Translations under genes and position numbers: made by a program | Shown here: in pieces, positions 39,821 through 47,920 of the stretch | Layout of the letters: the number at the start of each line of letters is the position of its first letter | Position numbering within the stretch: position 1 is the stretch's first letter | NCBI RefSeq assembly: GCF_014236855.1 | Contig: NZ_CP051261.1 | Location: 3,162,001 to 3,226,000 of the forward strand | Length of the DNA: 64,000 nucleotides | Reading direction: 5' to 3' | Origin: Xanthomonas sp. SI | GTDB taxonomy: Bacteria > Pseudomonadota > Gammaproteobacteria > Xanthomonadales > Xanthomonadaceae | The notes under the pieces: generated by a model | The model's database searches: none | Told to the model about the DNA's origin: nothing | What the model saw: the letters and a program-made list of their open reading frames with translations, nothing else

Positions 39821-40185
39821 GGGGCGTAGGTCCCTCTCCCACCGGGACGCATGCCACGCAGTGTTTCCTTCTCCCATCAGGAGAAGGTGGCCCGCCGGGG
39901 CGGATGAGGGTACGGGCGAAGCCTCGCGTACCCAAACTCAGCGAGACGCTGCGCGCCGCACCCTCACCCCAACCCCTCTCCCGACGGGAGAGGGGCAGCG
40001 GCTGTTCCTTCTCCCATCGGGAGAAGGTGGCCCGAAGGGGCGGATGAGGGTACGGGCGCAGCCTCGCATACCCAACTCAGCGAGACGCTTCGCGGGCGCA
40101 GCCTCGCATACCTAAACTCAGCGAGACGCTGCGCGCCGCACCCTCACCCCAACCCCTCTCCCGCAGGGACAGGGGCTAACTGCGC
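39821..40185. repeat. Family B repeat cluster between convergent genes
   Basis: 365 bases made almost wholly of repeats: CCTTCTCCCATCAGGAGAAGG and CCTTCTCCCATCGGGAGAAGG hairpins (about 39867 and 40008), each followed by GGCGGATGAGGGTACGGGCG and a CAGCGAGACGCTGCGCGCCG-type hairpin, and two CCCTCACCCCAACCCCTCTC boxes at 39961-39995 and 40141-40175. At least two partial tandem units of about 170 bp are recognisable. No gene; it probably also ends transcription of metH and of the convergent outer-membrane protein gene. Confidence 0.85.
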
Positions 40186-41019
40186 TCAGCGCAGCAGCAC
40201 CGATACGCCGAGTCCGCCCTGCCAATCCGAGGTCGGCGCGGACAAGCCGCGCAGCACCGACAGGTCCAGTTGCACGCGCTGGGCGATCAGCCAGGTCAGC
40301 CCGGTGCCGAGCGCGCGCATCTCGTCCTCGCCGCCGCCGATGCCGGCTTCGGCATAGGCGCTGAGGTTGCCCTGCGCGTAGAACGTGTAGCTCGGCGACA
40401 CGGTCCAGCCGTGGCCGTCGTCGCTGTCGCTGAGGTTGGCGTACAGCGCGACATTGCGGCCGCCGTCCAGGTCCCAGCCGGCGCTGACGCCGAGGTCGTA
40501 GCGATGCCCGTCGTCGCCGTACGGCGCGCGTCCCACCGGCACGGCGGCGGTGCCGAGCACGGCCCAGGAAAACGTGTCGCGCGTGCTCGGCAAGGCCCAT
40601 TTCAACCCGACGCTGGCATCGCCGCCGCCATGCCCGCGGAAATCCTGGCCGGTGCCGCGCACGCGCTGCCAGACCTGGCTGTCAATGGCCAATTGCAGTT
40701 CCGCCTGCGCGCTCAGGCCGATCCGCAGCCGGCTGTCGGCCACATATTCGGTACTGCGCACACCGCCGCTGCGGTCGTAGCTCACGTCCGACAGCGCCTG
40801 CTCCCAGGCGACGCCGCCGGCCGGCAGGGTCTGCGATGCGAAGCCGATGCCGGGGCGGTCGAATGCCGGCGCATCGTCGGCATGGGCGACGCCTGTTGCA
40901 CCCAGGCCGCCGAGCAGGACCGGCGCGCAACGGATCAGCGCCGCCGCACGACGCCTCGCGTACACGCCGTGGATACGAACGCACGCGCGCATCCGCGCGG
41001 CGGGAATGCCTGTACTCAT
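40186..41019 (-). CDS. Outer-membrane beta-barrel-like protein
   Basis: 277 residues with an Arg-rich N-terminus followed by a signal peptide (ALIRCAPVLLGGLGATGVAHADD, cleavage near residue 47). The mature part has alternating strands ending in aromatic or hydrophobic residues: LRIGLSAQAELQLAID, DASVGLKWAL, RYDLGVSAGWDLD, WTVSPSYTFYAQGNLSAYAEAG, and a final LGVSVLLR. This is the pattern of the transporter family often annotated as MetA-pathway of phenol degradation. The long leader suggests the true start may be the ATG at residue 9. Substrate unknown. Confidence 0.75.
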   Translation of the reverse strand: MSTGIPAARMRACVRIHGVYARRRAAALIRCAPVLLGGLGATGVAHADDAPAFDRPGIGFASQTLPAGGVAWEQALSDVSYDRSGGVRSTEYVADSRLRIGLSAQAELQLAIDSQVWQRVRGTGQDFRGHGGGDASVGLKWALPSTRDTFSWAVLGTAAVPVGRAPYGDDGHRYDLGVSAGWDLDGGRNVALYANLSDSDDGHGWTVSPSYTFYAQGNLSAYAEAGIGGGEDEMRALGTGLTWLIAQRVQLDLSVLRGLSAPTSDWQGGLGVSVLLR

Positions 41020-41057
41020 GGGCTGTTTGCCTCCGGAACCTTGGGCGACGCCGCCGC

Positions 41058-43202
41058 TCACGGCGTCGTGCCCGATTCTGCCTGCACTGCCTTGAAGTGC
41101 GCCGTGAAGCTCGGCAACAGCAGCCGATTGCCGTAGCCGCTGAGGTGATCGGCATCGAAGAACAGCGGGTGTCCGTCGCGCATGCCGGCGCAACGCTGCG
41201 GCTCGCACAGCACCGGCAACGGGTCCCAGACCGACGCATGCGGCAACCGCGCGGCGATCCGTTGCAGGCTCTGCAGCACCGGCGCACGGTAGCGTTCCAT
41301 CGTGTCGCGCTGGATCTGCGTGCCGCGCGCGCAGATCGCGTTGCCGCGGTTGAACCAGTCGGAACAGCGGTACGGCGGCGCGCGCAGCAACGGCTTGGGC
41401 GCTTCGAACACGATGCGCACGCCGCGCTGCGCCAGCGGCTGCAGCAGCGCGACCGCCGCCTCCTCGCCGGCGGCGCGTACCGCCTGCGCCTGCGCGCTGT
41501 CCTGCTCGGCCATCACCGCCGCCTCGTCGAACAGCTCGGTCTGCTCGGCCAGGCGCAGCAGCCGCAGCGCGGGCAGGAACAGCACATCGCCGTCGCGTGC
41601 CTGCGCCTGCACGTCGGCCAGGGTGCTGCGCTCGTAGGCCTGGCAACCGGCATGCGTCGCCTGCCAGGCCTGCAGGCCGACGATCGGACAGCCGCCGACG
41701 CCGTACAGGCGCACCACCACGCCGCTCTGTAGCGCGAAGCGGCGCAGCAGTTCGTTGTAGGCCAGCGCATGCGAATCGCCGGCGACGAACAGCTGCCCGC
41801 CATCGCGGTTATGCAAGTCGCAATCGCCGCGCTCGAACAGCTTGGCGCTGCCGACCTGCAGATCCGCGCGTCCGGTCTTCAGCGTGCAGTGCGGGAACTC
41901 CTTGCGCATGCCCTTGGCATACGCGTACCAGTCCAGCGGATGCCGGCTCACCGTGCTCAGCGAGTAATAGCGCTGCGTATCCAGCAACAAAGCATGCGCG
42001 CCGGCGGCGAGCAGGATCAGGCCCAGCCCGGCGGCGATGGTGCGTGCAGGGGTGCGCATCCTGCCGATGCGGCCGCTGCGCCACGGCAGTTCCACCCAGC
42101 GGTACGACGCGATCGCCAGCACCGCCACCAGCAGCAACGCCAGCGCCTTGGCCAGCGCCGACTCCAGGCCCACGGTCCAGCGGAACAGCACGAAGACCGG
42201 CCAATGCCACAGGTACAGCGAATAGGAAACGCGGCCGATCGCCACCACCGCGCGCTGCGACAGCGCCCGCTTGATCCAGCCGGCGGGCGCGCCGTGCAGC
42301 AATCCCAGCAATCCCAGAGTGCCCAACACCGGCCACAGGCCATCGGGCCATGGCGAGTACCCGGGGCGCGCACGCCACAATCCGTAACCGACCGCCCCCA
42401 GCGCCAGCGCCAACAGCGGCGAACGCCAGTTCCAGGCCGCACGCGGCGCTGGCGCGGCGCCGGCATCGAAGCGCCCGCTCAGCGCCAGCGCCTGGTACAG
42501 CAGCACGCCGCTGCCCAGTTGCCAGAAGCGCGCGGTGGTCAGGTAGAACGCATCGCCGGCCTCGCCGCCACCGCGGCTGCGCAGCAGCGCATACGCCAGC
42601 GAGCCGGCCGAGGCCAGCGCCACCAGCAGCGTCGACCACACGCGGCCGCGGCCGCCACGGTTCCAGGCCAGGAACAGCAACGGGAACAGCAGATAGAACT
42701 GCTCTTCCACGCCCAGCGACCAGGTATGCGTGTACGGATTGAACTCGGCCTTCGGCGAGAAATAATCGTTGCCGGTCGCAGCCAGCACCCAGTTGCTGAG
42801 GCCGACGAAGGCCATGCGCCCGGTCTTGGCGCTGGTCTCGCTCAACCAGGAGTCGGGAATGAACAGGCCACTGGCCAGCGCGGTCGCCAGCAGGCACGCC
42901 ACCAGTGCCGGCGCGATGCGGCGCATGCGCCGCGCATAGAACTGCGCGAACACACTCCAACTGCCGGCCGCGGGCAAGCGCTGCAGCGAGGCGCTGACCA
43001 CGAAGCCGGAGATCACGAAGAACACGTCGACGCCGGTGAACCCGCCCGGCAGCCAGGCCGGATCTAGGTGGTAGGCAATGACCGCCAGCACCGCGAGCGC
43101 GCGCAGTCCGTCGATATACGGCAGATAGCCGCCCGCCGCGTGGGCGGGCGATGACGGGCGCAGGCGCTCGCTCCCTGCGCTCCCCATCCCTGGGAAAGCC
43201 AT
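41058..43202 (-). CDS. OafA/YrhL-type O-acyltransferase with a C-terminal SGNH domain
   Basis: 714 residues. An acyltransferase-3 membrane domain occupies about 25-380: YLPYIDGLRALAVLAVIAYHLD carries the catalytic histidine, GGFTGVDVFFVISGFVVSA follows, then NPYTHTWSLGVEEQFYLLFP, and about ten membrane helices. The C-terminal third (about 430-700) is a periplasmic SGNH-like esterase domain: FVAGDSHALAYNELL gives the catalytic Ser block and DADHLSGYGNRLL the His block. Such proteins acetylate surface polysaccharides such as LPS O-antigen or exopolysaccharide; the exact target is unknown. ATG 43202 starts 2 bases after the DUF2058 stop, so the two genes are coupled. Confidence 0.92.
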   Translation of the reverse strand: MAFPGMGSAGSERLRPSSPAHAAGGYLPYIDGLRALAVLAVIAYHLDPAWLPGGFTGVDVFFVISGFVVSASLQRLPAAGSWSVFAQFYARRMRRIAPALVACLLATALASGLFIPDSWLSETSAKTGRMAFVGLSNWVLAATGNDYFSPKAEFNPYTHTWSLGVEEQFYLLFPLLFLAWNRGGRGRVWSTLLVALASAGSLAYALLRSRGGGEAGDAFYLTTARFWQLGSGVLLYQALALSGRFDAGAAPAPRAAWNWRSPLLALALGAVGYGLWRARPGYSPWPDGLWPVLGTLGLLGLLHGAPAGWIKRALSQRAVVAIGRVSYSLYLWHWPVFVLFRWTVGLESALAKALALLLVAVLAIASYRWVELPWRSGRIGRMRTPARTIAAGLGLILLAAGAHALLLDTQRYYSLSTVSRHPLDWYAYAKGMRKEFPHCTLKTGRADLQVGSAKLFERGDCDLHNRDGGQLFVAGDSHALAYNELLRRFALQSGVVVRLYGVGGCPIVGLQAWQATHAGCQAYERSTLADVQAQARDGDVLFLPALRLLRLAEQTELFDEAAVMAEQDSAQAQAVRAAGEEAAVALLQPLAQRGVRIVFEAPKPLLRAPPYRCSDWFNRGNAICARGTQIQRDTMERYRAPVLQSLQRIAARLPHASVWDPLPVLCEPQRCAGMRDGHPLFFDADHLSGYGNRLLLPSFTAHFKAVQAESGTTP

Positions 43203-43204
43203 GC

Positions 43205-43981
43205 TTACCAGACCAGATCGTCGGGGATCTGGTACTTCGGATCGGCGTAGGGATCTTCTTCGGCCGTGGCGTTGGGATCGACCCGCAGCGCCACCGACGC
43301 CGGGAAGATCGCCTCGGCCTGATCCAGCAGCGCCGCCGTCACCAGCAGGTAGCGGCCGTTCTGCTGCAGCACGCCCAGCTCGCCGCCATTGAGCGCCTTG
43401 AGCTGCTCGGCGGTGACGTAGATGCGCTTGATCTTGCCGCCATAGGGGAAATGGCGGGCGATGTCGGCCTCGGCGTGATTCAGCGCCTGGTCCTTGAGCA
43501 GGTCGTCGAGCTTGGCCCGCGCCTCGCGGCGCAGCCGCGCCTGTTCCTGCTTGAGCCGTTCGGCCTCGATGCGCTCGTCCTTCTCGCGCTGCGCACGGAT
43601 CGCATAGGCCTTGGCCAGATCGATGTCCTCGCGCGTGCGCGGCGGCCGTGCGGCGTGCGGCCGCGCCGGCTGCTGGCCAGGCGCGCCCTGCGGCCTGCCC
43701 GCACCCTGCGGACGGCCACGGCCGTCGCCTGCAGGATGCGGACGAGCGGCACCGTCGCCACGCGGACGGCCGGCGCCGTCATGCGCGCGCGCGCCACCAG
43801 GCTTGCCGGCGGCGTGCGGGCGTTCGCCACGCGCGCCTGACGGCTTGTGGCCATGCGCCGGATGCTGGCCGGGCCGCCCGCGCGACGGCTGCGCGGGCGT
43901 GGCGTTGCGCTCTGGGCGTTCGGGTTTCGGCACAGGCTTGAAGCCCAGGCCCAGCAGCTGGTCGCGGAGGGTATCGCTCAT
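43205..43981 (-). CDS. DUF2058 (YaiL-like) protein with a low-complexity insert
   Basis: 258 residues. Conserved ends of the family are present: MSDTLRDQLLGLGFKPVPKPE at the start, and from about 120 the helical EDIDLAKAYAIRAQREKDERIEAERLKQEQARLRREARAKLDDLL followed by FPYGGKIKRIYVTAEQLKALNGGELGVLQQNGRYLLV. Between them, residues about 22-115 are Gly/Arg/Pro/Ala/His-rich and repetitive (GRPQGAGRPQGAPG), probably disordered and RNA- or DNA-binding. Family members are called nucleoprotein/polynucleotide-associated, but function is poorly known. Last in line with slyX (21 bp after it). Confidence 0.88.
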   Translation of the reverse strand: MSDTLRDQLLGLGFKPVPKPERPERNATPAQPSRGRPGQHPAHGHKPSGARGERPHAAGKPGGARAHDGAGRPRGDGAARPHPAGDGRGRPQGAGRPQGAPGQQPARPHAARPPRTREDIDLAKAYAIRAQREKDERIEAERLKQEQARLRREARAKLDDLLKDQALNHAEADIARHFPYGGKIKRIYVTAEQLKALNGGELGVLQQNGRYLLVTAALLDQAEAIFPASVALRVDPNATAEEDPYADPKYQIPDDLVW

Positions 43982-44002
43982 CGTGGCAGGATCGGATCGG
44001 TA

Positions 44003-44239
44003 TCAATAATGCGGAGGGGGTGGTTCGTCGGCGGCGTCGGCATACAGCGTGCTGCGCACCTTGCCCAGGTCTTCGAGCAGATGGCGCAGCAGCGTGGCAT
44101 TGCGTTGGCTTTCGGCACGTGCCTCGGCCAACGCATCGCTGACCTCGGACAGCGCCTGTTCCTGGAAGGACAGGCGCGTCTCCAGCTCGATCAACCGGTT
44201 CTCCAGTAGTCGATCCTGGGTGGAGAAATCATGCTTCAC
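44003..44239 (-). CDS. slyX: SlyX protein
   Basis: 78 residues, a short coiled-coil protein: [30 protein letters not shown], and ending in the family-typical PPPHY. GTG 44239 is chosen: it gives a length close to Escherichia coli SlyX (72) and overlaps the ugd stop by 11 bp. The in-frame ATG at 44266 would extend 9 residues into ugd. Function unknown; the family is broadly conserved in gammaproteobacteria. Confidence 0.88.
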   Translation of the reverse strand: MKHDFSTQDRLLENRLIELETRLSFQEQALSEVSDALAEARAESQRNATLLRHLLEDLGKVRSTLYADAADEPPPPHY

Positions 44240-45572
44240 TGATCGAACGCCCGCGGCCGATGCCATAGTAAGCGAGACCGAAGGTCTCGATTTCCTGCGG
44301 ATCGTAGAGATTGCGGCCGTCGAACACCACCGCGTCGCCGAGCAGTTCCTTCATCCGGGTGAAATCCGGGCTGCGGAACTGCTTCCATTCGGTGACCACG
44401 ACCAGCGCGTCGGCGCCTTCCAGCGCCGCGAAGGCATCCTCGCAGAAGCTCAGGTCGCCGCGTTCGCCGAAGATGCGCTTGGCTTCCTCGGTCGCCTCCG
44501 GATCGTAGGCACGCACCGTCGCCCCGGCCTCCCACAGCTGCGCCAGCAGGCGGCGGCTGGACGCGGCGCGCATGTCGTCGGTATTGGGCTTGAACGCCAG
44601 GCCCCACACCGCGAAGGTCTTGCCGGCCACGCTCTGGCCGCCGTAGTGGCGCTGGATCAGCTCGTACAGATGGCCCTTCTGCGCCTCGTTGACCGCTTCC
44701 ACCGCGTCCAGCAGCTTGGCCTCGTGGCCGTACTGCTGCGCGGTGCGCGCCAACGCCTGCACGTCCTTGGGGAAGCACGAGCCGCCGTAGCCGGCGCCCG
44801 GGTAGATGAAGTGCCAGCCAATGCGCGGATCCGAGCCGATGCCCTGGCGCACCTTCTCCACGTCGGCGCCGACCCGCTCGGCGATGTTGGCGATCTCGTT
44901 CATGAAACTGATCTTGGTCGCCAGCATCGCGTTGGCCGCGTACTTGGTCAGTTCGGCCGAACGCACGTCCATCTCCACGATGCGGTCGTGGTTGCGGTTG
45001 AACGGCGCGTACAGGCGGCGCAGGCGCGCGGCGGTGCCCGGCTTGCTGCTGCCGATCACGATGCGGTCCGGACGCATGCAGTCGGCGACGGCGTCGCCTT
45101 CCTTCAGGAATTCCGGATTGGACACCACGTCGAACTCGATCGTCTCGCCGCGCTTGTCCAGCTCGGCGGCGATCGCCGCGCGCACCTTGTCGGCGGTCCC
45201 GACCGGCACCGTCGACTTGTTGACCACCACGGTCGGTCCCTGGATGTGCTGGCCGATGGTGCGGGCCACTGCGAGGACGTACTGCAGATCGGCGCTACCG
45301 TCCTCGTCCGGCGGCGTGCCGACGGCGATGAACACGATATCTCCATGCGCGATGGCGCTGGCCGCGTCGGTGGTGAAGAACAGCCTCCGTGCGGCGTGAT
45401 TGGCCTTGACCATCGGCGAGAGGCCAGGCTCGTAGATCGGGACCACGCCCTTGTTGAGCCCATCCACTTTGGCTTGGTCGATGTCCACGCACACCACGTG
45501 ATGGCCTACCTCGGCCAGACAGGTTCCGGTGACAAGCCCGACATAGCCGGTGCCGAATATCGCTACGCGCAT
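44229..45572 (-). CDS. ugd: UDP-glucose 6-dehydrogenase
   Basis: Makes UDP-glucuronic acid, a precursor for exopolysaccharide (xanthan-type) and LPS sugars, with two NAD per turn. 447 residues. NAD-binding [19 protein letters not shown] at the start, [13 protein letters not shown] near 85, KSTVPVGT, and catalytic C266 in [10 protein letters not shown]. Ends in the typical YYGIGRGR. Upstream neighbour is fkpA (15 bp after its stop), and slyX follows with an overlap, so fkpA is transcribed before ugd on the same strand. Confidence 0.97.
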   Translation of the reverse strand: MRVAIFGTGYVGLVTGTCLAEVGHHVVCVDIDQAKVDGLNKGVVPIYEPGLSPMVKANHAARRLFFTTDAASAIAHGDIVFIAVGTPPDEDGSADLQYVLAVARTIGQHIQGPTVVVNKSTVPVGTADKVRAAIAAELDKRGETIEFDVVSNPEFLKEGDAVADCMRPDRIVIGSSKPGTAARLRRLYAPFNRNHDRIVEMDVRSAELTKYAANAMLATKISFMNEIANIAERVGADVEKVRQGIGSDPRIGWHFIYPGAGYGGSCFPKDVQALARTAQQYGHEAKLLDAVEAVNEAQKGHLYELIQRHYGGQSVAGKTFAVWGLAFKPNTDDMRAASSRRLLAQLWEAGATVRAYDPEATEEAKRIFGERGDLSFCEDAFAALEGADALVVVTEWKQFRSPDFTRMKELLGDAVVFDGRNLYDPQEIETFGLAYYGIGRGRSISEA

Positions 45573-45587
45573 GTAATCTCCTTTCGG

Positions 45588-46535
45588 TTATTGAAGGATG
45601 CCCAACAGTTCAACGTCGAAGGTGAGCATGGAATCCGGGCCGATCGGGCCGCCCGGCGTGCCCTGCGGGCCGTAGCCCAGGTTCGACGGAATCCAGAAAC
45701 GGTACTTGGAGCCGACCGGCATCAGCGCCACGCCCTCGCTCCAGCCCGGCACCACCTGGCTGAGCGAGAACTCGGCCGGCTGCCCGGTCTTGTACGAGCT
45801 GTCGAACACTTCGCCATTGAGCAGCTTGCCTTCGTAGTTCACCCGCACCTTGCTGGTCGGCATCGGCCGTTCGCCGCTGCCCTGGCGCAGCACCATGTAC
45901 TGCAGGCCCGACGGCGTGGTGACCACGCCCTTCTGGGTCTTGTTCTGGGCCAGGAAGGCGTTGCCCTTCTCGCGGTTCTCGGTCGACGCGGCGGCCTGCT
46001 TGGAGGCGCTGTAGGCCTGCAGCGTGGCGGCCGCCTGCTCCTGGGTCATCGCGGTGTCGCCCTTGGCGAACACGGTGCGTACCGCGCCCATCAAGATGCC
46101 CAGATCGATCTCGTTCTGGATCCGCGCCAGCGACGGGCCGACCGCGCGATCGCCGAGCATCAGGCCCACGTTCTGCTTGGACACCGGCGGCGGCTGGCTG
46201 CCCGGCGCCATGCCCGGGATCGGCTGCCCGGCGCGCGCGGCCATCTGCGTACGCAATGCGGTATCGGTGGCCTGCGCCTGCTCGTCGGACAACAACGGCT
46301 TGCCGCCCTTGAACGCGTTCTCGATCGCGCGCTGCATGGCGTCCAGATCGATGTCCTGGGCGATGGGCTCGAACGAGCGCGCCACGTCCATGCCGATCGC
46401 ATAGCTGACCTTCTGCTTCTCGCTGCTCAGCGCCGCCGGCTTGGCCGCAGCCGGCGCCTGCGCGGACGCGCTGCCCGCCACCACCGCCATCCCCATCAAC
46501 AGCGACGCCACGGCGCCGCGCATTCCCATCTTCAT
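45588..46535 (-). CDS. fkpA: FKBP-type peptidyl-prolyl isomerase, exported (Mip/FkpA-like)
   Basis: 315-residue periplasmic or surface proline isomerase. Signal peptide MKMGMRGAVASLLMGMAVVAGSASA. The N-terminal dimerisation part (about 38-190) is longer than in FkpA and seems to contain two similar halves: SYAIGMDVARSFEPIAQDIDLDAMQRAI followed by GLMLGDRAVGPSLARIQNEIDLGILMGAV. The C-terminal FKBP domain (about 205-315) reads KVRVNYEGKLLNGEVFDSSYKTGQPAEF and GWSEGVALMPVGSKYRFWIPSNLGYG. Mip-like isomerases are linked with virulence in Xanthomonas; that is family knowledge. Confidence 0.93.
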   Translation of the reverse strand: MKMGMRGAVASLLMGMAVVAGSASAQAPAAAKPAALSSEKQKVSYAIGMDVARSFEPIAQDIDLDAMQRAIENAFKGGKPLLSDEQAQATDTALRTQMAARAGQPIPGMAPGSQPPPVSKQNVGLMLGDRAVGPSLARIQNEIDLGILMGAVRTVFAKGDTAMTQEQAAATLQAYSASKQAAASTENREKGNAFLAQNKTQKGVVTTPSGLQYMVLRQGSGERPMPTSKVRVNYEGKLLNGEVFDSSYKTGQPAEFSLSQVVPGWSEGVALMPVGSKYRFWIPSNLGYGPQGTPGGPIGPDSMLTFDVELLGILQ

Positions 46536-46622
46536 TCGCTACTTTCCTGGAAGTGAATTAGAGGCGCCGCCATGGCGCAGAGGCCGCATTGTCGCATGCG
46601 CGGCAACGATATCGACCCGGAT

Positions 46623-47189
46623 TCAATGTGATCCCGACTGCGCTTTCAGTTCGCGTTCGATGGCCGCACGCAGGGCCGGATCGTCCGGCGCGATCTTGCT
46701 GGGGAACTGCGCGACCACGCGTCCGTCGCGCGCGATCAGATACTTGTGGAAGTTCCAGCCTGGCGCCACGCCGGTGGCCTTGGTCAGTTGCTGGTACAGC
46801 GGCGTCGCCTCGGTGCCGAGCACATGCACCTTCTCGAACATCGGGAACTTGACCCCGTAGGTCAGCGTGCAGAATTCCTGGATCTGCTTCTCCGAACCGG
46901 GCTCCTGCCCCTTGAAGTCGTTGGACGGGAAACCGAGCACGCTGAAGCCCTGCGCGGCGTAGCGCTGCTGCAGCTGCTCCAGGCCGTCGTATTGCGGGGT
47001 GAAGCCGCACTTGCTGGCGGTATTGACCACCAGCAGCACCTTGCCGCCGTAGGTCTTGTTCAGATTCACCTTGTCCTTGCCGGCCAGCGGACGGTAGTCC
47101 TGGTCCAGCAGCGACGCCGCCCAGGCACTGCCAACGGTGCCGGCAGCGGCCAGGATCGCGAGGAAAAACAAGCGTTTGGATAGTTTCAT
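46623..47189 (-). CDS. Exported glutathione peroxidase family protein
   Basis: 188 residues. The peroxidase core has the peroxidatic cysteine C61 in VVNTASKCGFTPQY, the glutamine in FKGQEPGS, and the Trp-Asn pair in GWNFHKYL. A hydrophobic N-terminal segment (LFFLAILAAAGTVGSAWA) ending in an AxA-type site indicates export to the periplasm, whereas most bacterial homologues are cytoplasmic. Bacterial members commonly use thioredoxin-like donors rather than glutathione, so the donor is uncertain, more so in the periplasm. It lies 87 bp upstream of fkpA on the same strand. Confidence 0.9.
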   Translation of the reverse strand: MKLSKRLFFLAILAAAGTVGSAWAASLLDQDYRPLAGKDKVNLNKTYGGKVLLVVNTASKCGFTPQYDGLEQLQQRYAAQGFSVLGFPSNDFKGQEPGSEKQIQEFCTLTYGVKFPMFEKVHVLGTEATPLYQQLTKATGVAPGWNFHKYLIARDGRVVAQFPSKIAPDDPALRAAIERELKAQSGSH

Positions 47190-47254
47190 CTGGGCACCGT
47201 AAGGAGAAAGGGAAACGCGCAGGCACTAGGCCATGAGTTGGGGTGGTCGCTGTG

Positions 47255-47282
47255 TTGACATGACGTGTGACGGTGTTATAGT
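47255..47282 (+). promoter_or_regulatory. Sigma-70 type promoter of the GntR-ABC operon
   Basis: TTGACA at 47255-47260 and TATAGT at 47277-47282, 16 bases apart, 37 bp before the first start codon. The match to the sigma-70 consensus is unusually good for this GC-rich genome. Confidence 0.8.
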
Positions 47283-47295
47283 TAAATACAACACC
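47272..47295. promoter_or_regulatory. Inverted repeat GGTGTT-N12-AACACC, candidate GntR operator
   Basis: A 6-bp perfect inverted repeat with a 12-base AT-rich spacer that overlaps the -10 element. GntR proteins of the YtrA type bind symmetric sites of this kind in their own promoters, so the regulator encoded at 47558 probably represses its own operon here. Confidence 0.7.
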
Positions 47296-47318
47296 ACTCA
47301 TCCAGAGCAGGGGAAACG

Positions 47319-47555
47319 ATGAACCTCCAACGCATGCAGCGCAGCCTTCCGGCCATGGTCATCGTCGGCGCCCTGTTCTCGGTGAGCTGGGTCGGCGCCC
47401 AAGGTAGCCAGGGACGGTCGCCCGATTATGGCGCCAGCGAGCCGCAGGAAGACAGCCGCGCCCCTCCCGCCGCGCCCGCGCCGGTACGGCGGATGCGCGC
47501 ATCGCTGTCGATGCCCTATTTCTCCTTCGCGCACACGCTGCGTCCACGGAGCTGA
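47319..47555 (+). CDS. Short exported hypothetical protein heading the GntR-ABC operon
   Basis: 78 residues with a signal-peptide-like N-terminus (MQRSLPAMVIVGALFSVSWVGAQG, cleavage near 28) and a short Pro/Ala/Ser-rich, low-complexity mature part ending SFAHTLRPRS. No family recognised. It is directly behind the strong promoter and 2 bases before the GntR start, so it is cotranscribed; it may be a leader with little function of its own, or a small secreted factor. Confidence 0.6.
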   Translation: MNLQRMQRSLPAMVIVGALFSVSWVGAQGSQGRSPDYGASEPQEDSRAPPAAPAPVRRMRASLSMPYFSFAHTLRPRS

Positions 47556-47557
47556 CC

Positions 47558-47920
47558 ATGAGCGATATCCACTGGAGCGATGGCGCTCCGATCTACCGCC
47601 AGCTGAAGGATCGCGTGATCGCGATGATGCTGGATGGAATCATCAAGCCCGGCGATGCGCTGCCCTCGGTGCGCCAGGTCGCCGCCGAATACCAGCTCAA
47701 CCCGATCACCGTTTCGCGTGCCTACCAGGAACTGGCCGACGAGGCCCTGGTCGAGAAGCGCCGCGGGCTGGGCATGTTCATGACCGAGGAAGCGGCCAAG
47801 AAGCTGCGCGGCAGCGAACGCGACCGCTTTCTCAACGAAGAGTGGCCTCTGGTGCTGGAACGGATCCAGCGCCTGGGCCTGACACTGGAAGACTTGTTGC
47901 CACCGGGGAAAACACCATGA
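47558..47920 (+). CDS. hpaR1: GntR-family regulator, YtrA subfamily (HpaR1-like)
   Basis: 120 residues: a winged helix-turn-helix (about 10-75: IYRQLKDRVIAMMLDGIIKPGDALPSVRQVAAEYQLNPITVSRAYQEL) and only a short C-terminal helical tail, the defining layout of the YtrA subfamily. Xanthomonas HpaR1, a global regulator of the hypersensitive response and pathogenicity, has this length and layout; the gene name rests on that resemblance and context. It overlaps the ABC ATPase gene (ATGA, 47917-47920), as is usual for YtrA-ABC operons. The inverted repeat at 47272 is its likely site. Confidence 0.88.
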   Translation: MSDIHWSDGAPIYRQLKDRVIAMMLDGIIKPGDALPSVRQVAAEYQLNPITVSRAYQELADEALVEKRRGLGMFMTEEAAKKLRGSERDRFLNEEWPLVLERIQRLGLTLEDLLPPGKTP

